The notes under the pieces were generated by a model. The model was not told the origin of the DNA and made no database searches. It saw only the letters and a program-made list of their open reading frames with translations. This document shows, in pieces, positions 14,020 through 26,400 of a stretch of 64,000 nt of DNA (positions within the stretch are counted from its first letter, which is position 1; each line of letters starts with the position of its first letter). The position numbers and the translations under genes are program-made. The DNA lies in assembly GCF_022539665.2 (NCBI RefSeq), contig NC_081339.1, positions 3,276,017-3,340,016 of the forward strand, in the 5' to 3' direction. The stretch is from Daphnia carinata. Lineage: Eukaryota > Arthropoda > Branchiopoda > Diplostraca > Daphniidae.

Positions 14020-17000
14020 TAAAAATTAAAAAAAAAAATAAAATATACGAGAACTTTATCGTTTGATGCGCATACATTTTCACGTTTTCCTTTATTTGCC
14101 GAGATGTGATTGGATGGTTACGTCTCTTTCTTTAAGACACACACAGACAGACAATAGATTTCGAGTGCCTACGTGTGTGTGTGTGTAGAGAGAGGAAAGT
14201 CGCTTTCTTTTGACTGAACACACGTTAGAGACGCAAACACTGCTTGCGGAAGTGTCCGACCTTTGGAACATTCTTTTTTCTTCCCACCCATCGTATTGAA
14301 AAATTTCGAGTTTGGTCTGCTGCATCAGCCAGCCATTCTTCCTCCCCCCCCCCTTTTTTTTATGATAGAAACTAACAACGAGGGAAGTCAATAATAAATG
14401 AAATGCTGGGAGACCCTTCATTTATATACCCCCCGCCACCAACCCTTTTATTTATTTTTTTTTTTCCAAAAAACAACAAGAGTCTCTCTGTAATACAGGC
14501 AATATGTTTATTTGCTTGTATTTTCCTCTCCCCCCCCTGAAAATTTTGTGTGTTGGTGACGCCGGTCACGCAATCCATCATTTGTTTAAGGTAAGAAAGA
14601 AAAAAACAAAACAAAAAACGTTGTCTACTTCCATATTTATCTTTCTAAAACATTCTAAGCAGCCGAGAGAGGAGCGCTAGCATCATTAAGGCACACTTGT
14701 CTCTTCAATTCGAAAAGAAAAGATTGCGGTTCGATCGGTCAGTTGCGTTAAAAAAAAAAAAAAAAAAAAAAAACGAAGGTAAAAGAAAAGAAAGAAAAAT
14801 TCTTTTGTTGATAGAAAAAAAAAAGGGCCCATCTGACACGGATGTTTATCTAATGTCCATATATACGTTCATCCGTCCGTCTCACAGTTCGTACGAAAAA
14901 CCTATTATAAATACATGGTTTATGTCTGTATATATATATATATATATTTTTTCCCTTTTCTTGTCTTGCGCATAGAATATAACGGACCGCGCGTCACGTT
15001 TGTGTTATACGATGATGGCGCCGGACGTCCAACAATAACTTTCGTAGGTCGTAAAAAGGACGGCCGGCAAAGGGGTATACAGTCAACATAACAAACAAGG
15101 AAGTTTTCTTTTCTTTCTTTTTTTTTTTTTAACATCTATTACATCTATCATAGATGGCGAATTCATCCGAAAAAAAAACCAGCACCTACACGTAGATGGT
15201 TGTGGTTGTTTTGTTTTTTTTTCCTTTTTGATAAGACATTTATCATAGATGATGCATTTATCGTGTTAAACTCTATTCGGTTTCGAAATTGTTTGATTTT
15301 TTTTCTTAGAAAAAAAATAATGGGAAAAACGTTCGCAATCGTTTAAATGAATAATCAATTCGATAAATCTGGGGAAATACGGCTTTCCTCTTAGAACTTG
15401 ACAAGGAAAAGAAAATTTACATACGTATGCAAAAGAGCGGGAGCGAACGAACAAAATCGAGCGGCACGAAAATACGCGACAACACGAAGAGAAAGAGACC
15501 AAAAAAAAACAAAAAAAAAACGTGTCAATAAGTCGAGGAAAAAAAAATAAAAAATAAAAGAGGGAAAACTTCGGAATTTCTCCGTGCCATGTCAAAAAGC
15601 ATTAACAATGGGCCAATGATCTGGTAGACAACATTCCGCTTTTCTTTCTCAATCCAGAAAGTAAAAAAAAAAAGGCAAAAGAATTAGAGCAAGAATGTCT
15701 GGTTCCAACTTTTTTTTGCTCACGCGATGATTGACGATTAAAGACATCCCACGGTACAAACAAGTTAGCCAAAATGTTACGCATCAATTTTTGTTTGTTT
15801 AAAAAAAAAAAAATAAATAAATAAAAAAAAATGCTTCGAATAAAAAAGAACGCACCTCGTCGTCACATGTGCAATCACGTGAAAAGGAGGGTATGGGCGT
15901 ATGTTAATAGAGTTATATACTCGCAGCAACGGACGCACATAACAAAGGCAATCGCGAACATGTATAAAAACTAATGGAGTCTAATGAGCAACGACAAGCC
16001 ACGTATTGGCCGCTTTATGTTATCTTTTTCTATTCAATTTTTTTGGCTCGTCTCCAAGAAGCACTTGGACTCGTTTATCTTCCATAATAACGACAAGAAA
16101 ATCAAGTCAAAATAATTAATTATATCTGTGTCGTTGCCATCGGTCCGAACCTCTTCCCCCCCCCCCCCCTATTCTTTTGGTATATAGCGATTTTTTTCTT
16201 GTATGCTCATCAAACGAGCCAAGCATATGCACTTCAATTCATTATCTCGATAATAAGGCGGATCTTTCCCCTTTCTTCCCCAATCTTGATCAATAAAAGA
16301 GTGCGGCTCTCCTCCACCCTCCTTCGTTATTGTCCTCGTTCGATATAAGCCATCGTGCTGTATGATTTGCGGATAAGTCAGCAGACTGGCGCTGACTGGC
16401 TCACGATTCTTATTTTTTTTTTCACGCCTCACGAGTTTATCTCAATGGTCGCATTGCCTCGAGTGCATCATCTATTTAATTAGCGTGACAAAAACAAGCT
16501 CACGAGATGATTGAGACGATCGAATTTGGTTTTGACAAAAATAAAAATAAAATAAGAAATGAACGTAAAACGTTGACGGATCAAGTGTCCGAAATGAGCC
16601 CAATAGTTTTGAAAAAAAAAAAAAGAAAAGAAAGGATAAAACATGTAACTATGTAAATCATTTTCAACGCAATGACGTTCACCTTTGGCCGTTTGTGTAA
16701 GGAGAGAAAAAAAAAAAAAAAATAACACGCCAGCTGTTAGGGAGTTATGACAAACGTCATCTCAGATTGCCCTCTCCCCCCTCCCCCCTCTTTTTTATTT
16801 GTACATCAATCACCTGGAAGAAGTGACGACGTTATAGGGATAACACGCACCTTCCATTTCTTCTTTTTTTTAAATTTCCTTTCCAATTGATCGAAGGAGA
16901 ATAGCTTTCCGCCTGAATCCGCATTCGTTTTTGATTGAGAGGCTTTTGCTTCCTATTTTCTTTTTGGGCAATAACGTTCGACGGGTAACGCCAGTTAATG

Positions 17001-18396
17001 AAAGGGGGGAGGGGTGAGAGACGGAAAGGGAAATTCTATAAATAGAGAGGTCTCTCGAATTAGATTTTCGACGTTCTTCTTTTATTTCACAGATTTTTGT
17101 GTTTTTTTTTTTTTTAATTTATAGCATCCAGACAATGTGTTGAAGTATGCGTGTACAATAGAGCGAGGATGAAAACACGGACATCAAATAGTTCAGGCAG
17201 AATCGTTTTACATAATTCATTTTTGATGACGACGGGATTTAAGCTGCTTTTTTTTTTATTTAAAAAAAAGGTACGAATTTCTATTTTATTTTAACGACTT
17301 GTTAGTTGTTTTTTTTTTTTTTTTTTTTTTAAATTTTATATTTCGGTCTGGCAGGGAGGGAAAAAAAAAAAAGAGTGAAAACGTCTATTAAAAGAAGCGA
17401 CTGGCTCTGAATTTTTAATGTTCTCGTTTTGCATTCTTCTTTTTTTTTAAAGGCAGGAAAAAAAAAAAGAGTTGCCCCCAATCCTTGAAAAAAAAAAAAA
17501 AAAAATGGAGACTCTCGAAGCGAAAGTTGTTTTTGTTTTCGGGAGTAAATTGCGCGTGGAGCGAAAGGGAAAAATAGAACGTTTGATCGTTTTCTTATAC
17601 GACAAGTGCAACTCTTCTTCCATTTTCTCATTCCCACAATTGAAACGTGAAAACGCAGTTGGAGAGACATTTCACGATCGTTCCAGTCGGGAGAAAATAC
17701 GATAGCGAAAGTGGACAGCTGTTTTTAAAACAATTTCCCTTTTTTTTTTTTCAATTCGACTGTTGTAAAAAAAAAAAAAAAAAAACGGCGATTTCGTATA
17801 AGCCCATTTCGAAGAAAAAACGCGGGAAACATTAAAAATCAAAAAAAAAAGATTTAAAAGGCACAAAAAGCGAATTTCGTTTGTCTCCGATCGAAAGTTA
17901 ATTTAAAAAAAAAAAAAAAAAATACCTTTTTAAAGAACTTGAAAAATAATAGGCACTCGAAACAAGGTGCCGAAAAAACATGGGAGGAAAAAAAAATAAC
18001 AAACAAAAAAAAAACAAGAAACAGTTGAACAACAATCAGTGCAGTGTCAGAAACAAAAAAAAAAAACATCTTCCAATCGAGATGTTGTGTTATTCATTTT
18101 ATCCATTTTTAAAATGATTAGCTTTTGTTTTGTTTTTATCCCTATATCGTTAAAACTATACATATCACAAAATGGCGATATTGTCCGTTGTTGATGATTC
18201 GATCATTCCAGTCGGCGTTTGTTTTTTTTCTTTTGTTTATCTTTCAAATTTTTGTTTTTCCAATTATTTCTGTAGGTCCGATGTTTTGACGTGCGCATCC
18301 CCTTTCGAATTAAAAAAAAAAAAAATAATAATAATAAAGGAGAAGAGAAGAAGTCTGGACCCGATGTGTGTGTGTGTGTGTGTGTTTGCTTTTTCC
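14020..18396. other. Intergenic region between the convergent STAR and Svil 3' ends
   Basis: This holds the 3' ends of two converging genes. It is AT-rich with many poly(A)/(T), (TA)n (about 14932-14947) and C-rich runs (about 16157-16169). All reading frames are short and dominated by homopolymer codons. No gene seen. Confidence 0.6.
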
Positions 18397-18825
18397 TCAA
18401 AAAAGGCCCGTCTCCTTCCGCAATTGCGTTTGCCTCCAGGCAGGTAGTGTGTAGAATTCCGTCTTGTTCATACCCATCGTCTCCTGTGTGTGTGTGTGTG
18501 TGTTCACACATCGCAGACCACCCCCAAAGAAAAAAAAAAAAAAGAAAGAAAGAACAAAAAACAATTTCCGACGACGGTTAATAACGGATGGACGGACAAC
18601 CAATCGAAAGTCGTTTAAAAAAAAAAAAAAGAAAAAAGAAAATTCGTTTTTCGTGATTGATGGACGCACCTGGAAATCGTCGTCTTTTAGATAGGATTCC
18701 AATTTGGTAGGATCGACTCCCTCTGGTGGCGGACGTACTTGAAGCTCACTCAAAGGGTATGTGGTACGCTTCAGTCTGTCCAACACGTCTTGGATGGACT
18801 GAGACTCGCCTGGACTCTTTCCGTC
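18397..18825 (-). other. Svil: Villin headpiece of supervillin (two exons)
   Basis: Exons 18825-18670 and 18483-18397 encode YPLSELQVRPPPEGVDPTKL, a DDDFQ junction, then FYTLPAWRQTQLRKETGLF and stop. This is the complete headpiece fold, with the Pro-Trp-type core (LPAWRQ) and the terminal LF. The usual basic KKEK actin-contact stretch reads RKET here, so F-actin affinity may differ (inference). The acceptor at 18484 is formed by a (CA)n microsatellite. Confidence 0.93.
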
Positions 18826-21800
18826 CTGCGTTTCCGCCATTGTGTTCCAAACAAGAACAAAAAAACAAAACAAACAAACAAAACGTTATCGCATTCGTCC
18901 TTCGTGTTTTTCCGTTCACGGAAAGATTTGACAAGCGTGCGTCTGTGTTAAGTTGTAAGCGAAATATGAAAAATGTAGCAGCCAGACCTGAATGTTGAGC
19001 TGGCCGACGCGATCGTCGACCGTCCAGTAAGGGAAAAGGGCGATGAAAGCTAGCGGTTCGAGTCCGGCCGAAACGAGGTAGGCCGGTGGTGGGCTTCGAT
19101 CCTCGTTATCTCCCTTCAAGCGGCAGTATTCGATAACCGTTTCCATGGCGCAGCGTCGCTCGACGGCCAAACGCAGTTTCCCCGAGCCCGTATTAGTGTT
19201 ATCCGTGTCCGGTTGGTCTGGCCACCAACCTTGCCACAACCAGACTTCGTGCTCGTTGTCCAGCATGAACAACGTCGGCTGGTTAGCGCTGTACAAGTCC
19301 TCCTATCATCATTTGTTTTTTTTTTGGATTCCCGATGATTCACGCGCGCGCAATTTCGAAAAAAGAAAAGATCCAAAAACAAAAGAATTGCCGTCATTTG
19401 TAAAAACGCACGCACGCGAGGGACAGACGGACCCGAAGCCAGTAGAAAGAAGAAGAAGAAGAAGAAGAAGAAAAAAAAAAAAAAATAGGCGGATGGGTTC
19501 CTACCTGGACGAAGGGATAAGGACACGGCAGTTGGGGGACGCGCAGAGTGGGCGCGACCTGGTCGGCGCGGAACTGGCCCGTCCACGACGTCAAATGGAA
19601 GAGACGAGGCGTGTGATCGTAGCGGTTCTCCTTGGGCCTCTCGGCCAGTGACAGGTAGAGCGAGCGATCGGCCACGCGGCTCTGGTGTCCCAGACCTTCC
19701 CAGAATTCGCGCGACTCCGCTCCTTCGTACTGCTCCTTGATGGCCACACTGGCTTCCCTCTGTTCCATCCATCCGAGACCACCAAAGAAATGGGGGAAAA
19801 AGAACATAAAAAAAAAAAAATGAATGAAGATGAATGACGGACTTGTTCCAGACAAAACGATTTCTCAGTCTCATCTTCAAGTGTTTGTTTAGAATACTTA
19901 GAAAAAAAAAAAAATACTGACCCGGACGTTCAGCTCTGGTGGTCTGTGCTGTTTAAGGGCAGACGCGGCAAAGTTGGCCACCTGGCGCGTGTGTTTGAGC
20001 GACTTGGCGCCGTGCCAGACGAAGACGGTGCCCGTCGTCTGGTTGACGAGCAGCAAACAGCCGCGGCTGCGCAACGCCGCAACGCAGCGTCTCACTTGCA
20101 GCAGGTGGGCCTCTTCCTCCTTCTCGCCGCGTACAAAGTACAAACGCCAGACGGACTGGTCCGCTTCGCGTTCGCCGCGTTTGCCACTATGTATGGCCAT
20201 CCGTCCTGTTTGCGGATGGAACATAATATTCGAAAATTATAAAATGTAGGCGACATGTTTTTTTGTTTTTTTTCGTACCTTGGAATATGGCCAGGAAGGC
20301 GGGGGGCTCGTGTCCTTGCTGGACTCGGACGTGCGGCCCCCGCTCCTCATCCAGCTCGACCGTTTTCAGCGCCGAGGCGCCCTGGTCAGTGGGCGGTGCC
20401 TGGGCTCCGTGCCAGATGAAGTAGCAGAAACGATCGCGGCCCAAAAGGCCGTGGACAGATGGCTGGCCTTTCAGATCCTTGCCGGTGACAGTAATTCGAT
20501 ATTGCCAACGGATAATATACGTGTCACGGCAATGGAACTGACCGCGGGACACGTCCTCCAGTAGTACTTTTTCATAGTCCAATAAGTGCCAGACTTTGGC
20601 GCTCAACGTCGAGATCTAAATTCGATTTGAAATGAATTCAAAAAATTAGAATTCATTTTCAATGAAAGAAATGAAATGATGAACCTGTTGGAGGCGACGT
20701 TCGGCTTCGTCGTAGTACTCGACACCGCGACCGAGGTGGGCGCCTTCTAATTCTAAATCGGGATCGTCCACTTGGTTATCTAACATCAGCTGGGCGTCGT
20801 ACGGTTCGAGGGCGGAGATGTCCGTCACGACACCGACGGCTTTCTCATCGCCGTCTTGAGCTTTGACTTTAATGAGCCCGCTCTTATCGGGCCAATCGAA
20901 GAACTTCTCGCGGAACAGGACGGGCTCCATGTGCTGCTTGGCCGAGCGCAGCAAAGCCCACGCAGGTCTGTGCTCTCCTTTGCTTTGCTCGTCCGCTGTC
21001 GCTTTCTGGAACACGGGATTGATAGCGCACTCGGTGTAATCATAGCCCTGATCCCACAGTGCCTTGGCCAGCTGCATGGCCTTCTTGCGCACTTCCAGCG
21101 CTGTCATCTTGCCACTCCAGACGTACATTTCACTTCCAAAATCAAACACCATCACCTTTCAAACAAATCCAAAAAAAAAAAAAAAAACAATTAACGAAAC
21201 GGACCTAAAAAAAAAAAATAATTAAAAAAAATGTTTATTACTTTATTAGGGTCCAGCATGTCCGTCTGGAGGATCGATCCCCAGTGTTGTTCGCAAGGTT
21301 CTAAACGATCGCCGTTGAGTTGCCAGACGGCGTTGGTGGTTGCGATGGCCGACTCGTAAAGTTCATCTTCTTCCGGCGGTCCGGCAGGATTGATGGCTTG
21401 TTCCGCTTCGCTTCTGCCCAGCGCTGTCCAGAAGCGTTTCGACGGTCCGTAGAAGCAATTGGGACCCACTTTATCTTCTTCAACGAGCTGGACGTGCGAC
21501 ACCCTGGCGCTGCCCAGGTCTTTTTTCGAGACGACGCGCTGGGCCACGTCGGTGGATCTCGAGCGTTCGATGACGTTAGCATAGCGCCCGATGAACTGGA
21601 TAACGTCGGTGGGCGTGACGACGATGAAGCAGTCGCCGCTATTGACGGACGTGTACGTCGGCTCGACGAGGCGGGTCTGAACTTGGCGACGGCCCTTCAC
21701 CTGCATCAAATAGACGGTGCGTTTCGACTGCTCGTCGCCCGTCTCTTTGGCCGACTTGAGCGCAATGGCCGCGAAGTCTTCTTTCGAAGCCAAACCGGCC

Positions 21801-23441
21801 AGCGCTTCGACGGCCAGGTGGGAATGTTGGGCCAATTTCTCCAGTTTGACTCGCTGCACTTCGCGCTCGGCCACGCCAGTGTCCACCTCTTCGTACTCGT
21901 TGCGCAACATGTCCGGCCGCAAGATGAGAGACTTGATCGGATTGCGCGACGCGTTGTGTTTCCGTCGCTGGACGTTCACCGACCGTTTCTCTACAACGAC
22001 CCTGGATTAAAAAAAAAAAAGAAAAAAAAAGAGCGAAATTTGCATATTTTTTTTCAAAATTGCCCAGCCAAGGAGATAATTGAAACGAGTTATCTTACGC
22101 GTCACGATTGAAGGCCATCCTTTCAAAGTCCTCGTCCGTTATATCAGCGAACGATGCGGACGACTGGACCACGGCGACGTTCTGCGATGACGTGGCCAGT
22201 GACCACGAAGACGCAGCGAAGAACGACGTGAACGTTTCATCGTCCGGCCGTGGAACAGACACGATTCGAGAAGTGATTTTTCCAGTTCCAGGAATCTAAT
22301 TTCAAAATGAATGAATAAAAAGATGCGGATGAAAATTTAAAAGGTAGTTCATTACAATGAGTTTAGATGGGGTGCTGCTGGGATCGGAGGTGGATCGGTT
22401 GAACGGCGGTTTCACATCGTCGGTGGATGGCGTTGTTCCAGGCGATGTGTCCGATGCGTCGGCATTTTTAAGCCTCAACGGCACAGGTTTGGGTGTTTTC
22501 AATTTGCGATCGAGCTTCGGACTAATGGGATTGTGTTTGATCGTTTCAGATGAGAGGACGTGGACGGACACGGGTCGCTGGCCCATTTTGCCGGCTACGG
22601 TAAAACGGGCAGCGTCCGGCTCGTGCACTCTTGTCCGCCACCCTTTTTGAGCTGTTTCAAGTACTTTCAGTCGATCGGCAATGCTGCTCTTGGTTGCCAC
22701 ATCTCCGTCGGAATTCGTTGCTTCGTCCAGCTCTCCAGCCGATGCCGACGGACTGTTCACCACCGGCTTCGAGATCCTCTTGCGCCATTCAGTGTCGCCG
22801 CTCTTCTGCAGAGCCGCCAACCTATTTTTTTCAATTTAAAAAATCATCAGTTTAAACAGATGCAGCAAAATTAATCAATAATGCAAATTTCATGCCAATC
22901 GACAACGGGCAAAAGGCCATTTTTAATTTCTCCGTGCACAAACCTTCCGGATTTTTTTTTTTTCAAATATACGTGCCAATCGAATTTTAAAAAATGGACA
23001 AAATGAAAATCGTCTGTTCCAGTCGGGGTTTTTTTTTTTTTTTTAGGGTGAAAGTGCACAGTTAGTTAAGACAGACACTGTCCGTCAAATCACATAAATG
23101 AGTGACTGCGTGCTGTGACGGGCAAACATTCCACAATAGAAGTCACGTGTCTTTATTATTATTTTTTTTTTTTAAATTGCAAAAATTAAAGAGTCCGTCG
23201 TTGTGTTTTTTTAATTGCCATCCACAAAGGATACCTCAACGATACCGTTGTTTTGACTTCGGCGCCGGAAGAACTGGAGCTGTCATCCTCCTCATCAACG
23301 ACCACCGATCTGCTGCTCATTTGTTTTTTGTTTTTGTTTTTTGTCCACGTCGCACACAAACCAGAAAGAAAAATCATTTTGAATTTCTCTTTTTCGCCTC
23401 CCCTCCCCCCATCATATCAAATTGTCTCACAATTCAGTCCG

Positions 23442-23474
<33 letters not shown>

Positions 23475-26400
23475 AAGAAAGGGGATGTTCCAAACGAGAA
23501 AATGATGATGACGCAAGAAGGGGGTTACCTTGAAGCGACGCTCGAGTCGCTGACTTCATCCATTTTAATTTTGATTTTATGGCTCTTGATTTTCGTTTGC
23601 GATTGCTGGACCGTTCCGACCGTGTTGCCTCCCAGCCGGAATGTGACGGTCGTTGTCGTTTCTGTTCCGCTGCTACTGCCCTCCGATTCCAAGATGATCG
23701 TTTCACTAAAAAGAAGGAACACATGAATTTAAAAAAACAAACAAAACAAACAAAAATATGAGGTGAACAAAATCTCGCGTCTTTCGGTAGGTACTCGAAA
23801 ACGCAACTGACGTCAATGGCCGATGGCAAATAAACAAATTTAAAAGAAAAAGAGACTAGGGGGTTGGTATCGATTGCCGCTATGAAAACGGATTTATAGA
23901 AGCCATGGCTGGCCCTCTATGGGAAGCCGGAATAATTCTGAAAAAAAAACAAAGAGGCCCAGCTGTTGACAGGATTCATGGAATGTCAAGCAAAATAGAT
24001 CATCATAACATTTTTTTCTTTTTGGTTTGAAAATGCCATGGATTACTTTCACGCAGACACACGAAAATGTTTTTAAAATAGCTCACGTTTCACGACGGAC
24101 AGAGGATTGCTGGGCGCTCGGACTGGAATCCGATTTGAGTGTAGGGGTTTCCGAAGCGGCCCGATCTGTTTTGGTGTTCACTCCGTTGGATTGGGCATCG
24201 GCCGTGTGATGTTTCGATTCCAACTCGACGTTGAGCAACTGGGCGGCTAAATCGTTTTCGGCCGGCACGGGGAATTCGTCTGAACTGCTGGTCGACGGAG
24301 ACAATTGCTCCGCATCGTCCGGCGAGTGATGTTTTAAAATCGACCGCGGCTGTTCGCCAATCGAAGGCGATTTACTCCGCAAAATGCCACGCATTTCCAT
24401 CGTGTTGTCCGCGCTCTTCCTCCTCAATATCCCTGTATTGTATTTAATTACAATTTATTCTTAATCAAACTAGGAGAAATAAATAAAAAAAAACAAAACA
24501 AAAACAAACCTCGAATTCTCTCCAAGCCGGATGTTCCAGTTTCGTCCTGATCGTCCTCTGTTTTCACGTCCTTTTTGATAACTGAATGATCTGGAATCAC
24601 TTCTAAATTCCCAATAAAAAAGAAAATGAATTAAACAATGAAAACAATCAAAAATTGAGTTATGTTCGTTATTGCTAGTTTAATTTTGCGTGTTTTTAGT
24701 CTGATAAGTTTGTCTAGAGCCGAAAGGATTAGAACACCAGAACCGCGACCTTTTATTGTTTCGTTTTATCAAGTTGAAAGTTAAGTTTTCAATCCAGCTT
24801 CCGTGTCAAATGTTTTCGGTCGGGGGCCGTCGGGATCAAAAGCGGGTCAGTTTCAACACATGCCCCCAGCCAGTTTTTACAAGCGTCATTCTCCAGCATA
24901 ACCCATTTTTTTGTTTTTTTTCCGTTGGCCTGTAGTCTTTTCCCACGAACCTCATTCATAATTAAGTCATTTGTTTTTGTTTCAATTGTTTCGTTTCTGT
25001 TCTTCCCCCGCAGCAGTGAGAAATGTCATCGTTTTTTTTTTTTTTTAGAATTTCCAAAGTTTTGTTTTGTTTTTAATGTTTTGCCAATAGATCCAGAGAA
25101 GCTGAGAAGAAAGCGAGGTGATTGGTGCAACGTTTTGGAAAGATGAACACTTGAGCTGGAACGGCATTTTTTTTTTTAACCTCTGGTAGGAACAACGGCC
25201 TTGGTCGATGACGGCCGTCTCGGAAAGCCCAGATGGAGAGCATTCTTCACTTCGCGGCTGGTGACGGGCTGCGTCTGGAAACGGGCAAAGATCTTGCGAT
25301 TCGGCCGACCCGGACGCTTGGGCGGAAGGGCAGACGAGCCGGCGGCCAACAGCGGCCGATCAAACAATTTCACTCGATCGCGTAGGCTCAGTTTGGACGG
25401 ATCGTGTTCATCTTCTGGAACTTAAATTTTCGTGTTTGTGTTTGTGTTTTAACGGTAGGAGATTTCGAGATCATTTTTGAAAATGTTGAACCATTCAGAG
25501 AAAAAAAGGCAAAATATTTTTCCTCATTGCGAGTTGAGTTTGAAATGTGTTTGGGAGAAGGTTCTTTTAAAACAAGACAGACATAAACACAAATGTTTAA
25601 ATGCTACGTTACCTTCGACGTCCGGTTTGATTAAAGCGGCACTGTCGGCTCCGTTGGTGTGCGCATGCGCCTCGACGACGTGCCGATTGACAGCCTCCAC
25701 CAGGCCGCTAGTGCGATTCGACTCGATCACGTGTTCCAACGATTTCCTGTTGCACGAAAATAAACAAAATAATAAAATTATTTTGGGAAAAAAGAGAGAA
25801 GAGAATTCCAGATGATAGATCACGCCCTTCCCCCTTTAACTATTTCTAGTCTTGCTGTCGCCAGTTGTTTTATTTTTGGGAAGAAACGTCCGACTGGAAA
25901 ACGCTTGGCCAGCCGAGCGGGGCGGAAGCGTATCAAATGACTCGAAATTCAACGCTAGATGGTCTCTCGTACTCGAGTGGCTAACAAGTTGTTTGCGGCT
26001 TAGAAAAAAAAAAAAAAAATAAACCTCCCACCAGAAGAAAAAAAAAAAAAAAATGAGGTTCACACAACCAAATGAAAGGCCTGGAACATCCGTCTCGCAT
26101 TTTAAAGTGAATCAACTTTTCTCTCCCAATACCACACTGTTAATTTTCCTTCTATGAAAGAAAAATATACGAAGACAAACCTCCTTGAACTGATGGATTC
26201 CGCACCGAAATCGACGGCGGCTGGAACAACTGGAGTGCCGATCGGATTGGGACGGGATGGAAGGCGCCAGGGGGCGACGGCCGGCGTTGGATTGGCCTGC
26301 GATTCGATCGAACTGATTCGTTCGGCTATGGACAATTGACGCGGTTCTTCTTCTTCTTCTTCTTCTTCTTCTCTTCCTCCTTCCGTCCTCGTTTCCTCTT

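Noticed and set aside
18838-18840. ATG just before the headpiece exon as a start of a headpiece-only protein
   Set aside because: It lies in the intron upstream of the acceptor at 18826; the exon joins in phase to the gelsolin-repeat exon, and no promoter is evident.
21320-22111. 263-codon plus-strand frame antisense to supervillin
   Set aside because: It is the shadow of GC-rich supervillin exons, whose minus-strand reading has gelsolin motifs and consistent splicing.
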